From positions 1 through 64,000 of the forward strand of contig CALUHJ010000004.1 in the NCBI GenBank assembly GCA_944320415.1: 64,000 nucleotides of DNA, read 5' to 3'. Of this stretch, positions 42,901 through 51,927 are shown in pieces. Origin of the DNA: an uncultured Bacteroidales bacterium. GTDB taxonomy: Bacteria > Bacteroidota > Bacteroidia > Bacteroidales > P3. Each line of letters starts with the position of its first letter. Positions within the stretch are counted from its first letter, which is position 1. The translations under genes and the position numbers were made by a program. The notes under the pieces were generated by a model, which did no database searches, was not told the origin of the DNA, and saw only the letters and a list, made by a program, of their open reading frames with translations.

Positions 42901-44139
42901 TCACACATACTGCATTCGCGAAAGTTTTTCCGAAGCAAATATATCTCTTGCGCATATAAGCAAATCCTCGGCGGTCAACCGTTCTATCGAATCGTAAACG
43001 GTCTGAAGGCTGTCCACCTTTCCAAAATTCAACAGGGCTTTTGCGGCCGACAGCATGTCGTTTTGATTCGAATCCATGTTTATTGCCAATTGTCCCATCA
43101 TCTGTTTCTTGTATTTTAGCAGCGTACCGTCACTTATCTTTTCCTGTGTGAATCTGTCCAGTTCGTCCATTATCAGTCTGATGGTGCGTTCCACATATTT
43201 CTTGTCAGTACCAGCATAAACGGAAAATACTCCGCAATCGGAATATGCGGTGTACATGGATTCTATCGTATAGGCAAAGCCGTACTTTTCCCTTATGTGC
43301 ATGTTAAGATAAGAATTCATCGCCGGTCCTCCTAGGATATTGTTCAATAAAGAAAAGGCGAGTTTCTTCTCGCTTTTGTATCCGTAAGCCTTTGTACCTA
43401 TCATAAGGTGCGACTGAAAGGTATCGCGTTCCTCAACCCTTACTCTCGGAACGCAATTCCTTGGAGGATATCTCTTATGTCTGCTCGACATCTTTGCCTG
43501 TCCCGCAAAATATTTCTCACACAAGGAAAACCATTTGTCAGCTTCTATCGAACTCACAACGGATATAACCATCGATTCGGTGGAATAGTTTCTTGAGATG
43601 AATTCCTTTACCTTTGCAGATGTGAACGAGTTTATCCTTTCTGGCGTCCCAAGAATCAACCGTCCCAATCCGTGATTACCGAACAGCAGATGCTCGAATT
43701 CATCAGCTATAAGCTCATAAGGAGAGTCCTCATACGAGTTTATCTCATCCAAAATCACCACCTTTTCCTTATCCAGTTCCCTGTCCGGAAAAACTGAATG
43801 AAATACAATATCAGCCAAAAGTTCCAGAAATCTTTCATGGTAGGCATTGAGAAAAGTGGCATATATACAGGTTTCCTCCTTTGTGGTAAAAGCATTCAAC
43901 TCTCCCCCCACACCGTCTATCCTGTTGAGAATATGAAAGGCCTTTCTCTTTTCAGTACCCTTAAATATACAATGTTCAATAAAATGAGCCATGCCATTCT
44001 CGGAATGCAACTCATCTCTGGAACCTACATCTATCGTAATGCCACAATGTGCAACGGGAGAAGTGCTGTGTCTGTGCACAAGCCTTATCCCGTTCGAGAG
44101 TTTATGAATACTGTATGGAAATTCCTCTATCCTTATCAT
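42901..44139 (-). CDS. M16 family zinc metalloprotease
   Basis: A 412-residue insulinase/processing-peptidase protein. The inverted zinc site HFIEH in NGMAHFIEHCIFKGT (about 52-56) and the downstream Glu of KEKVVILDEINSYEDSPYEL are present, followed by the second M16 half with GGPAMNSYLNMHIREKYGFAYTIES (in parts). No signal peptide, so it is cytoplasmic or needs another partner. The gene follows the HU-SPOR gene by 25 bases and is the last of that operon. Confidence 0.92.
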   Translation of the reverse strand: MIRIEEFPYSIHKLSNGIRLVHRHSTSPVAHCGITIDVGSRDELHSENGMAHFIEHCIFKGTEKRKAFHILNRIDGVGGELNAFTTKEETCIYATFLNAYHERFLELLADIVFHSVFPDRELDKEKVVILDEINSYEDSPYELIADEFEHLLFGNHGLGRLILGTPERINSFTSAKVKEFISRNYSTESMVISVVSSIEADKWFSLCEKYFAGQAKMSSRHKRYPPRNCVPRVRVEERDTFQSHLMIGTKAYGYKSEKKLAFSLLNNILGGPAMNSYLNMHIREKYGFAYTIESMYTAYSDCGVFSVYAGTDKKYVERTIRLIMDELDRFTQEKISDGTLLKYKKQMMGQLAINMDSNQNDMLSAAKALLNFGKVDSLQTVYDSIERLTAEDLLICARDIFASEKLSRMQYV

Positions 44140-44164
44140 CCAAACCGATTTGCGCCTTCTACCT

Positions 44165-45649
44165 CTATCGGGAAATAATATAGTATTCCCCTCCCATCTT
44201 TTCCTTCATCTTGGCCATAAGGTTGTTTGCATCCTGAAGAGTTCTTCTGCTGCCGTAACTTACGTAGTATATAGGCGTTCCGCTTTTTACCTTGCTCAAG
44301 ACATAACTGTCGTAACCGAGACTTTTAGCCTTACGGGCCAGACGTTCCGCCTTGTCCTTGCTCGAAAACTCCCCTCCTATCACGTCAAATCCCAACTTGG
44401 AATAATTCTGTATCACTACCGGAGTATTGTCCTCCTTAGGTATTTCGGCACCCTTGGTTTTCTGCTCTTCCTGCTTTTGTTTGTCATTATCCTTGCGGAC
44501 AGACTGCACCTTCTGTCTTTTAGGCTTTTCCGCTCTAATAGGTTGCGGTTCCACCGGCACTATTTCAGTCTGCTCGGATACTGTCTCCGTATAAGTCTCC
44601 TCTACAACCGTCTCGGTTATTGTAGCCTGAGGTACCGTAGCAGCAGGTTTTACTTCCACAACCTTAGGCTTTATGTAATAATCAAGCCGTTCGGTCAAAG
44701 GTCTGAAAAAAGGATAATCCTTCAACAAACCGTAATAATGTCCCGCAACCAAAGCTCCACAAAGCAAAAGCAAAAGCAAAAGAACGGTCAGTATGACAAC
44801 AAGTATTCTTTTTCTGCGTTTTTTCAACTTCTTTTTCTTTTTCTTTTCCTTCCTCTTCTTTTCCTCCTTATGCTCCATTTTTTCCTGCAACATCAGGTCC
44901 TCATCTATTATTGCCTGAGCCTTCGCTCTCATATCTTCCTTTGCAGGTTGTATGTCCTCTATTTCCACTATCTTTTGTACCGGCTCTACCGTCGCCTTTT
45001 CTTCAGGTCCTCTTTCCACCTCTATTGCATTCCCTTCCGCATTCTCAACCTCAACCTTTTCAAAATCCTTTTCCACTACAGCCTCAGTATGACTTACCGT
45101 TTCCGTAGGAATGAACTCCTGAACAGGTTCGGGTTCAGGTTCTACCACAGGCTGAGACTCAACCTCCGGTTCTACCTCCGGCTCCGGAGAAGGCTCAACC
45201 GTCCTTATCGGTTTCACCTCCTGCTCGTCTATATAAAAAGTCTTGACATTCTTCAAGGTGGTAAAAGCAAAAGAATCATCCAACAAATTCAAATCCTTCA
45301 AAGGTTCAAACACATAATTGCCAAGATAATCCTTGCCCAAAGTTCCCAAGCCTTTTATCTCACAGCTTTTGCCGGAATCTATTTTCTCCTTCAAGGATAC
45401 CGAATACTGCCTAATCCAATCCAAAGCCGTTTTTGGCGAAATGAATTCCTTCTTGGCCATATTCTCCACAAAGGAACAGTCTCCCTTTTCCTCAACCCTG
45501 AAAGTCAATAGCCTGCAAGGAGGTTCTATTTCTCCCGTAAGCGAACTTATTCTTGCCGGTCTGCTCTCCACATAAAAGGTTCCCAAACCCGCCAGTTCGG
45601 CCGAATCGTGTTCTTTCAAATAGTCCAATAAATTTGCTGCAACATTCAT
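44165..45649 (-). CDS. HU-domain/SPOR-domain transmembrane protein
   Basis: The 494-residue protein has an N-terminal HU-CCDC81-like part (NLLDYLKEHDSAELAGLGTF..., about 1-130), an acidic Pro/Glu/Val linker, a block of about 25 Lys/Arg residues (KKRKEKKKKKKLKKRRKR), one membrane segment (about 284-306, ILVVILTVLLLLLLLCGALV), a second linker, and a C-terminal SPOR domain (GFDVIGGEFSSKDKAERLARKAKSLGYDSYVL in parts). The HU-like half would be cytoplasmic and the SPOR half periplasmic, where SPOR domains bind denuded peptidoglycan. It could tie DNA or a cytoplasmic partner to the division wall. Confidence 0.88.
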   Translation of the reverse strand: MNVAANLLDYLKEHDSAELAGLGTFYVESRPARISSLTGEIEPPCRLLTFRVEEKGDCSFVENMAKKEFISPKTALDWIRQYSVSLKEKIDSGKSCEIKGLGTLGKDYLGNYVFEPLKDLNLLDDSFAFTTLKNVKTFYIDEQEVKPIRTVEPSPEPEVEPEVESQPVVEPEPEPVQEFIPTETVSHTEAVVEKDFEKVEVENAEGNAIEVERGPEEKATVEPVQKIVEIEDIQPAKEDMRAKAQAIIDEDLMLQEKMEHKEEKKRKEKKKKKKLKKRRKRILVVILTVLLLLLLLCGALVAGHYYGLLKDYPFFRPLTERLDYYIKPKVVEVKPAATVPQATITETVVEETYTETVSEQTEIVPVEPQPIRAEKPKRQKVQSVRKDNDKQKQEEQKTKGAEIPKEDNTPVVIQNYSKLGFDVIGGEFSSKDKAERLARKAKSLGYDSYVLSKVKSGTPIYYVSYGSRRTLQDANNLMAKMKEKMGGEYYIISR

Positions 45650-45660
45650 GTTCGTATAAA

Positions 45661-46416
45661 CTATTTTTTTGTCGTTATCATTTTGTTTATCCTTTCCAAA
45701 TCCTCAGGAGTATCCACCCCAAAACTGTCATACTCAGTCGTCTTGACCATTATCTCAATACCATTTTCCAACCATCGCAACTGTTCCAGACTCTCGGCCT
45801 GTTCCAATGGCGTTCTATCCAACCTCACAATCTTATGCAAAACCGACGGCAGATATGCATACAATCCTATGTGTTTGTAATAGAAGCCCTCTTTGAGTGC
45901 CTCCTCCATACTCAAAGAACGGACAAAAGGTATTGCGCTGCGCGAAAAATACAAAGCTCTTCCACATGAAAAGGCTACCTTAACCACATTGGCGGAAAGA
46001 ACATCTTCCAAATTGTTCAAAGGCTTGACCAAAGTCGCTATCTGACAACCCTCATGTTCAAAACAACCCAAAACAGCCTGAAGCTGTTCCCGTTTTATCA
46101 AAGGCTCATCCCCCTGAACATTTACAACAACATCATATCTTTCTCCATGTTTCTCAAGCTCGTCAAGTACCTGTTCGCATCTTTCCGTTCCGCATACGTG
46201 GCTCTGCGATGTCATCATAACCTCCGCACCATTTCCCTTCACCACACTGAATATCCTTTCGTCGTCAGTAGCAACAACAACCCTGTCAAACAGACCTGAG
46301 GACACCACGGCATCATAAACCCACATGATGACCGCCTTGCCTTTCAACAAGGCCAAAGGCTTCGCCGGAAATCTGGTGCTTGCATATCGAGCCGGTATTA
46401 CTGCCAATGCTTTCAT
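45661..46416 (-). CDS. kdsB: 3-deoxy-manno-octulosonate cytidylyltransferase
   Basis: From the ATG at 46416 the 251-residue enzyme begins MKALAVIPARYASTRFPAKPLA, the nucleotide loop of KdsB, and has VVVATDDERIF, NVQGDEPLI and YKHIGLYAYLP. It activates Kdo as CMP-Kdo for lipopolysaccharide. A TTG at 46425 is rejected. It lies between a deoxynucleoside kinase (five-base gap) and the HU-SPOR gene. kdsA is elsewhere in the window, at 51928. Confidence 0.95.
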   Translation of the reverse strand: MKALAVIPARYASTRFPAKPLALLKGKAVIMWVYDAVVSSGLFDRVVVATDDERIFSVVKGNGAEVMMTSQSHVCGTERCEQVLDELEKHGERYDVVVNVQGDEPLIKREQLQAVLGCFEHEGCQIATLVKPLNNLEDVLSANVVKVAFSCGRALYFSRSAIPFVRSLSMEEALKEGFYYKHIGLYAYLPSVLHKIVRLDRTPLEQAESLEQLRWLENGIEIMVKTTEYDSFGVDTPEDLERINKMITTKK

Positions 46417-46421
46417 ATCTC

Positions 46422-47033
46422 TCAAAACAAACCGTTTACCTCCGCATTTATCTTTTCTACAATCTTTCCGAAATCCTCAGGTTTTTCGGTTATGTCCAGA
46501 CAATCCATATCAACAACCAGTTTCCTGCCCTTGTAGTTTTCTATCCAATCGTCATAGCGTTCATTCAACGACGTTATGTAGTCCAACCGTATGGAACTCT
46601 CATAATCCCGTCCCCTTCTCTGTATCTGTTTTACAAGCGTGGGTACGGATGCCTTCAGATAAAGAAGTAAATCCGGCGGAGAAATGAAACTGTTAACCAA
46701 TTCGAACAAATCCCTGTAAGTTTCGAAATCCCTGGTATTCATAAGACCCATGGCATGAAGGTTGGGCGCAAAAATATAGGCATCTTCGTACAAGGTCCTG
46801 TCCTGAACTATATCCTTGTATTGTTTTCTGGCATCGATGATATACTTGAACCTTCTGTGCAGAAAATATACCTGCAGATTAAACGACCAGCGACGCATGT
46901 CCTCATAAAAATTGGCTATGTACGGATTGTCGTCTATCTGCTCGTAAACAGGTGTCCATTTGAACTGTTTGGCCAACAGACCTGTCAAAGTGGTTTTTCC
47001 GCTGCCTATGTTTCCTGCTATTGCAATATGCAT
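46422..47033 (-). CDS. Deoxynucleoside kinase
   Basis: The 203-residue enzyme from the ATG at 47033 has P-loop GNIGSGKTT (7-15), the DRTLYEDAYIFAPN motif with the DR and E residues of the deoxynucleoside kinase family, and the lid region QRRGRDYESSIRLDYI. It phosphorylates deoxynucleosides (dA/dG/dC type not determined). The longer frame to 47093 is rejected: a -7 box lies at 47067-47074. First of the four-gene operon dNK-kdsB-HU/SPOR-M16. Confidence 0.9.
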   Translation of the reverse strand: MHIAIAGNIGSGKTTLTGLLAKQFKWTPVYEQIDDNPYIANFYEDMRRWSFNLQVYFLHRRFKYIIDARKQYKDIVQDRTLYEDAYIFAPNLHAMGLMNTRDFETYRDLFELVNSFISPPDLLLYLKASVPTLVKQIQRRGRDYESSIRLDYITSLNERYDDWIENYKGRKLVVDMDCLDITEKPEDFGKIVEKINAEVNGLF

Positions 47034-47066
47034 AAATCCTGCTATTCTTATATATATACCAACCGG

Positions 47067-47098
47067 CAAATTTACAAAGAAGTTTGCAATCAAACAAA
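47067..47098 (-). promoter_or_regulatory. Promoter of the deoxynucleoside kinase-kdsB operon
   Basis: On the minus strand TTTG (47095-47098) and TAAATTTG (47067-47074) are 20 bases apart. A second TAAATTTG lies at 47095-47102. Confidence 0.65.
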
Positions 47099-47150
47099 TT
47101 TACAAATGTTTTAAAATCTCAAACAAAGTTCCGTCAATCTTGATTTAAAA

Positions 47151-47215
47151 AAAATGTTTTCTGAAAAGAAAAAAACGAATTCAGAAGACATTTTTTTCTT
47201 TTCAGAAAACATTTT
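47151..47215. repeat. 65-base intergenic palindrome, TTTTCTGAAAAG family (copy 3)
   Basis: A perfect 25-base-pair stem (47151-47175 with 47191-47215) around a 15-base loop (CGAATTCAGAAGACA). It starts 39 bases after the stop of the Sua5-like gene and has T runs within the stem, so it can serve as terminator. Confidence 0.9.
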
Positions 47216-47253
47216 ACCGTATAAAAAAGACAGTATCGGATTCAGGCAGTCCA

Positions 47254-47802
47254 CTATTCCCTTATGACATCCACACCACCCTCTTCCGTGATTCTTATTA
47301 TGGAAGAGGCCTGATGCTCCGCCTTGTCTTCCCTTTCCTCCATGCTTATGTAATCCACCGACTCCATTATACGGGGAGATATCTGCGAATAGTTCTTGGG
47401 CGATTCCTCTCCGCTGATATTGGCAGAGGTACTGACTATCGGCTTTTTCAATTCACTCAGAATCCTTTGACAATATTCGTGCCCCACAACACGTATCCCT
47501 ATGCTACCGTCATTGGACAAAAGGTCTGTCGGAAGATTCTTTGCCCCGGGGTATATTATCGTCAATGGTTTGATGCTGTTCCGGATAAGCTCCAAAGCCT
47601 TTTCCGGAATGCTCTCGACATAATCGGAAAGCATTCCGATATCTTTTACCAATATTATAAGGCTTTTGTTTTTAGGTCTTCCCTTTATACGGATTATCCT
47701 TTCTATTGCCTGACGGTTGGTGGCGTCACAGCCCAATCCCCAAATCGTATCGGTGGGATAAAGTATCACTCCTCCCCTTTCAAGTATTTCAGTTTCCTTC
47801 AC
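47254..47802 (-). CDS. Threonylcarbamoyl-AMP synthase (Sua5/YrdC family)
   Basis: A 182-residue YrdC-domain protein with YPTDTIWGLGCDATN, KGRPKNKSLIILV, PGAKNLPTDLLSNDGSIGIRV (in parts) and PIVSTSANISGEES. It makes threonylcarbamoyl-AMP for the t6A modification of tRNAs that read ANN codons. Length fits the short TsaC/YrdC form without the C-terminal Sua5 domain. It follows pepE by ten bases and is followed by palindrome copy 3. Confidence 0.92.
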   Translation of the reverse strand: MKETEILERGGVILYPTDTIWGLGCDATNRQAIERIIRIKGRPKNKSLIILVKDIGMLSDYVESIPEKALELIRNSIKPLTIIYPGAKNLPTDLLSNDGSIGIRVVGHEYCQRILSELKKPIVSTSANISGEESPKNYSQISPRIMESVDYISMEEREDKAEHQASSIIRITEEGGVDVIRE

Positions 47803-47812
47803 CGCAGTCGTT

Positions 47813-48532
47813 TTACCTCATAAGGAAGTTTATGTCGTCTTCAAGGGAATATTCCTTTGGTTCCTGGCCATACCTGAACACTTTCATCTTGTTGTTTCTG
47901 CCAATCAGGCTCAACCTTCCTTCTTTCAGTCTCAATGCCGTGGCCTCCCTTATTCCTGCAACCCACATTTGAGGGTTTACCTTTATGAATTCGTTCAGTC
48001 TGTCGTCTCTTGTCTCTCCTCCGTGTTTGGGATCGAAAAAGTCGGTGTAGTGAGGATTTATCTGAAACGGCACGAGGTTCATGCAGTCAAAGCTTTCCGG
48101 TTCTATTATAGGCATGTCGTTGGTTGTTTTCAGGCTCGGACCTGCAACATTGCTTCCTGCACTCCAACCCATGTAGGCCATACCGTCCTTCGCTCTTGAG
48201 GATATTTCCTCCATTATTCCGTTACGGTAAAGCTCATAAACCAAATGGAACGTGTTTCCACCTCCTACAGCTATGCATTCCGCATTCCTTACGGCCTGAA
48301 CGGCATCTTTTTCCCTGTGTATGCTGTGAAGGTTCAATCCAATACCTTCAAAGACGGATTTGACCTTGGTTTCATAATTGTCATATCCCATGGACACTCC
48401 TGCATACGGGATGAACAATACGTCTTTCACTCCGCTTTCATTGCAAAAGTCCCTTATCATGTCCCTGCACCAGCCGAGATATTCCTCACCTCTGTTTGTG
48501 GAGTTGCTTATAAGCAGTAAATTTCTTTTCAT
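47813..48532 (-). CDS. pepE: Dipeptidase E (peptidase S51)
   Basis: A 239-residue serine dipeptidase with IAVGGGNTFHLVYEL, the nucleophile elbow GWSAGSNVAG (Ser, about 122) and the later FQINPHYTDFFDP with the His of the triad. PepE cleaves Asp-X dipeptides in the cytoplasm, which would suit an organism that imports dipeptides released by S46 enzymes. Divergent from the BatA/VWA gene; promoter at 48559-48589. Confidence 0.92.
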   Translation of the reverse strand: MKRNLLLISNSTNRGEEYLGWCRDMIRDFCNESGVKDVLFIPYAGVSMGYDNYETKVKSVFEGIGLNLHSIHREKDAVQAVRNAECIAVGGGNTFHLVYELYRNGIMEEISSRAKDGMAYMGWSAGSNVAGPSLKTTNDMPIIEPESFDCMNLVPFQINPHYTDFFDPKHGGETRDDRLNEFIKVNPQMWVAGIREATALRLKEGRLSLIGRNNKMKVFRYGQEPKEYSLEDDINFLMR

Positions 48533-48558
48533 CGTCTATACTTTTTTGTTTTGTTTCA

Positions 48559-48589
48559 CAAAAGTATGTATTTTGTTCGAGGTTGCAAA
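48559..48589 (-). promoter_or_regulatory. Promoter of pepE
   Basis: On the minus strand TTTG (48586-48589) and TACTTTTG (48559-48566) are 19 bases apart; the ATG is 26 bases downstream. Confidence 0.7.
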
Positions 48590-48624
48590 ACATTTTCGTA
48601 ATTTCGCACCCAAATTGGAGGCGG

Positions 48625-50676
48625 ATGAATTTCTTGAACCCTTATTTTCTGTTCGGCTTGTTTGCAGTGGCAATACCCATTGCCGTTCACCTGTTCAACT
48701 TCCGTAAATTCAAAAAAGTTTATTTTACAAATGTAAAGCTGTTGCAGGAAATAGAAATCAGAACAAAAAAACAAAACAAACTGTACAATTACCTGCTGTT
48801 GCTTTTCCGTTGTCTGACGGTTATATTCATTGCATTGCTTTTTTCACAACCATACATAGCGGATGAAGACAAGGCTCTTGTGCAACAGGGAGAAAATGCA
48901 GTACTGATATTCGTTGACAACTCCTTTTCCATGGAAAACTCCACTAAAAGCGGCAACCTGCTTGAAGAAGCCAAAATCAAGGCAAGGGAAATCACAAGTC
49001 AATATTCCAATTCCGATGTCTTTTGTCTGATGACCATGGACATGCTTGGACGGCACCGGCATTTCGTAACCAAAGAACGTTTTCTCGAACTGCTTTCCGA
49101 AATAGAGATAAGTCCGTCATCAAAACCGTTCAGCGAAATATTGAAAAGTTCCCACGACCTTATAAGAACCAATACATCAGATTCCAGACGTTGTTTCTAC
49201 ATATCGGATTTCCAGTCATCCTGCTTCGATGTGGAAAATTTTCCCGATGACTCGGTAGAAAACATCTTCATACCACTGCATTCACAGAATACAGACAATG
49301 TTTTCATAGACTCAATATGGTTCGACAACAAACTGTTCAGGGCTTCGCAGGTTGCGAATCTTAACGTGAGGGTGTGCAACTGGTCGGACGAACCTGTCGA
49401 AAAACTGCCTTTGAAACTGTTTGTCGAAGATAAACAGGTTGCAATCGCAAGTGTGGACATTCAAGCCAAACAAACACAAACGGAAAGTCTCGGTTTTACA
49501 ATTCCGAACGACACAATAATCCATGCAAAGCTTAGCATTATGGACAATCCCGTATGTTTTGACGATGATTTTTATTTCACGCTCCTTGTCAGCGAAAAAA
49601 TAAAGACGCTTATAATCAACGGGGAGTCGGAAAACATTTACCTTAACAGACTTTTCGGACAGGATGAAGATGTGGAGATAACAAACGTATCCGTCAACAA
49701 TCCGGATTATGGTAACTTTCCTAAATACAGTATGATTATATTGAATGAATTGAAAGACATGTCTTCAGGTTTGCTCAATGAACTGAAAAAGGCTCTTGAT
49801 AATTCATCCTCACTAATCATACTTCCTTCAATGGAGATGGAGACAGGTTCCGTAAACGCATCTTTATTGCAAATGGGAATACCTCCTTATGCCGATTTGG
49901 AAAAGGCTCCTGCAAGAGTAGTCAGGATAGACACGGAGAACAGTCTGTTCAAAGGTGTTTTCTCGTCAATCGATGAAAACATTGAAATGCCTGCAACAAG
50001 TTCTCATTTTCCAATAACAAAGAACGGAACGAGAGCATACCAAAGCATAATGCAACTGTCCAACGGTGATGACTTCCTAATCGTGGTGCCGAGAGACAAT
50101 TCCAATGTTTATATGTTTTCATCTCCACTTAAGGAATCGTGCACAGACTTTGTAAAGCAATCTCTTTTTGTCCCGGTTTTATGGAACATGTGTGCAATGA
50201 GTCAGATAATGTCAAGAACGGATTATGTCTTGGGCAGAAACGAATTTATAGACCTCTCTTCATTTGTAAATACGGAGACACAACAGGTATTGACCGTAAA
50301 GCAACTGCATGATAAAAACAGTTTCATACCTCAAATCATAAAGCGACACAACAAAACCGGACTGTTATTGAACAATCAGGCCAGAACAGCAGGAAACTAC
50401 AATGTATTTCAACAAGAGAGTCTTCTTGCAGGTTTTTCATTGAACTATCCACGCAGGGAAAGCAAACTGGAATTTTTATCCGACTCGGATATCAGGTCCT
50501 TGCTTGAAAAACAAGGAATAAGCAATGCAAGAGTGTTCAACGAAAAAGGATTGCTTGAAACACAGTTTGTAAAAAGCGAGGCGGAATTTTCCTTCACATG
50601 GATTTTATTGTTGTTGTGTTTTTTATCCATAGCATCGGAATTGTTTTTATTATATAGAATCAGAACAAAAACATGA
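48625..50676 (+). CDS. BatA-domain / VWA-like membrane protein
   Basis: From the ATG at 48625, eight bases after GGAGG-like bases, the product has 683 residues: the BatA N-terminal domain with two helices (MNFLNPYFLFGLFAVAIPIAVHLFNFRK, in parts, and about 56-76), a von Willebrand A-like domain with the metal site VDNSFSMEN (about 97-104), a long extracytoplasmic part, and a C-terminal helix (about 655-675). A TTG at 48583 is rejected. Such proteins are linked to aerotolerance and envelope integrity; no other bat gene or MoxR ATPase is near. Confidence 0.88.
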   Translation: MNFLNPYFLFGLFAVAIPIAVHLFNFRKFKKVYFTNVKLLQEIEIRTKKQNKLYNYLLLLFRCLTVIFIALLFSQPYIADEDKALVQQGENAVLIFVDNSFSMENSTKSGNLLEEAKIKAREITSQYSNSDVFCLMTMDMLGRHRHFVTKERFLELLSEIEISPSSKPFSEILKSSHDLIRTNTSDSRRCFYISDFQSSCFDVENFPDDSVENIFIPLHSQNTDNVFIDSIWFDNKLFRASQVANLNVRVCNWSDEPVEKLPLKLFVEDKQVAIASVDIQAKQTQTESLGFTIPNDTIIHAKLSIMDNPVCFDDDFYFTLLVSEKIKTLIINGESENIYLNRLFGQDEDVEITNVSVNNPDYGNFPKYSMIILNELKDMSSGLLNELKKALDNSSSLIILPSMEMETGSVNASLLQMGIPPYADLEKAPARVVRIDTENSLFKGVFSSIDENIEMPATSSHFPITKNGTRAYQSIMQLSNGDDFLIVVPRDNSNVYMFSSPLKESCTDFVKQSLFVPVLWNMCAMSQIMSRTDYVLGRNEFIDLSSFVNTETQQVLTVKQLHDKNSFIPQIIKRHNKTGLLLNNQARTAGNYNVFQQESLLAGFSLNYPRRESKLEFLSDSDIRSLLEKQGISNARVFNEKGLLETQFVKSEAEFSFTWILLLLCFLSIASELFLLYRIRTKT

Positions 50677-50677
50677 T

Positions 50678-51559
50678 ATGAATTTCAAGAAAAGTGCATA
50701 TGTATTATTATGCTTTTTATTCTGTTTGTCAGGATTTGAAGGCATGTCCATGCAGGAGCAGGATTCAACCAAGAAATGGGCACTTAAAAACAGCATTATA
50801 TTTTCTTCGGAACAGACAGCCTTAAGCAATTGGTCCGCGGGAGGATACAGTTCTTTGTCCTTTTCTGCATTTTACAAGGGATTTTACAATTACAAACGCG
50901 GCAAAAACCAATGGGACAACAGTATTGAGCTTGCATATGGTCTTTTGAGGCAGGACGTTACGGGCAAAGGACTTATGGACAAAGGAAACATATTCCAGAA
51001 AAGCGATGACAAAATAGAATTGAATTCGATTTTTGGAAGGCAGTTGTACAAATACTGGAATTACAGCGGACTTCTGAACATGAAAAGCCAATTTGACGAA
51101 GGATTCAAGGACAGTGTTCTTGTATCTGCACCGTTTTCACCCATGACGTTTACAACATCAATAGGATTTGAATACAAACGTAAAAGTTTTTCTTTATTGC
51201 TTTCATTCCTTACAGGTAAAACAGTAGTGGTCTGCGACAACAGACTTAAGGGATCAAGTCTGTTCGGTTTTTCAGAACCTAATCAATCTGCATACTTTTC
51301 TGTCGGTCCTTACATAAAGTTTTTCTATCAGAAAGACATATTCAAGAATATCAATCTATTGGCAAAACTTGATTTTTATTTTGACTATTCTAAACCCTCC
51401 ATACTGGATACGGATATAAATGCGGAAATATTTTTAAATCTCAAAGTGACAAAATATCTGACAGCATTCATAAGTATTCAGGCAATAATGGATAAAGATT
51501 TCAATTCGACACTTCAATACAAGGAAAGAATGGGGATATCTATTCCTTTAAACTTTTAG
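50678..51559 (+). CDS. DUF3078 outer-membrane protein
   Basis: A 293-residue protein with signal peptide (to about residue 24) and WALKNSIIFSSEQTALSNWSAGGYSSLSF, in parts, the typical start of DUF3078, followed by barrel-like strands and a terminal LQYKERMGISIPLNF. Family members are predicted outer-membrane barrels with unknown role. It starts one base after the BatA/VWA gene. Confidence 0.85.
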   Translation: MNFKKSAYVLLCFLFCLSGFEGMSMQEQDSTKKWALKNSIIFSSEQTALSNWSAGGYSSLSFSAFYKGFYNYKRGKNQWDNSIELAYGLLRQDVTGKGLMDKGNIFQKSDDKIELNSIFGRQLYKYWNYSGLLNMKSQFDEGFKDSVLVSAPFSPMTFTTSIGFEYKRKSFSLLLSFLTGKTVVVCDNRLKGSSLFGFSEPNQSAYFSVGPYIKFFYQKDIFKNINLLAKLDFYFDYSKPSILDTDINAEIFLNLKVTKYLTAFISIQAIMDKDFNSTLQYKERMGISIPLNF

Positions 51560-51566
51560 AGAATTG

Positions 51567-51824
51567 CTAATCGAAGATATTTGTTTGTCTCGGTGCAAAA
51601 AGGTCTAATTGATTTTCCGCCACCGTTTCCTCTGGCGGCAAGGTTTCCATAAGATAATTATGCAGTATTTTTTTTATTGCCAGTTTTGGAGTAGTCTTAT
51701 TGATTATGCAATAACGTTCAAGCATCCTGAAATCAGCTGCTGAAAGATTTATATTGCAATAATTCCTGTTTTGCTTCTTTTTTCGGGAGTTTTTTCTCAA
51801 ATTTGTAACTTCAAATTTTGGCAT
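51567..51824 (-). CDS. Small basic protein, ribbon-helix-helix-like
   Basis: From the ATG at 51824 the product has 85 residues: a basic N-terminus (RKNSRKKKQNRNY), a strand-like CNINLS, then AADFRMLERYCIINKTTPKLAIKKILHNYLME, which resembles the strand-helix-helix of small DNA-binding proteins, and a Pro/Glu tail. I know no function; DNA binding is inference. A -7 box (minus strand TACCTTTG) lies at 51857-51864, inside the longer frame to 51878, which supports the shorter start. Confidence 0.65.
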   Translation of the reverse strand: MPKFEVTNLRKNSRKKKQNRNYCNINLSAADFRMLERYCIINKTTPKLAIKKILHNYLMETLPPEETVAENQLDLFAPRQTNIFD

Positions 51825-51856
51825 GACGGTTTTTGTATTTGCACCTATTCGAATGC

Positions 51857-51864
51857 CAAAGGTA
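51857..51864 (-). promoter_or_regulatory. -7 box of the small basic protein gene
   Basis: TACCTTTG on the minus strand, 32 bases ahead of the ATG at 51824. Confidence 0.5.
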
Positions 51865-51927
51865 GTAATTTTGAACAAAATACGTATTTATTTAGCATTT
51901 AAGTTACCAACCCAAATTTGTTGAAAC

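Noticed and set aside
44150-45511. Long plus-strand frame (453 residues) opposite the HU-SPOR gene
   Set aside because: It mirrors the Lys/Glu/Pro-rich minus-strand gene; the product is a string of Leu/Arg/Phe/Ser with no domain, signal or promoter.
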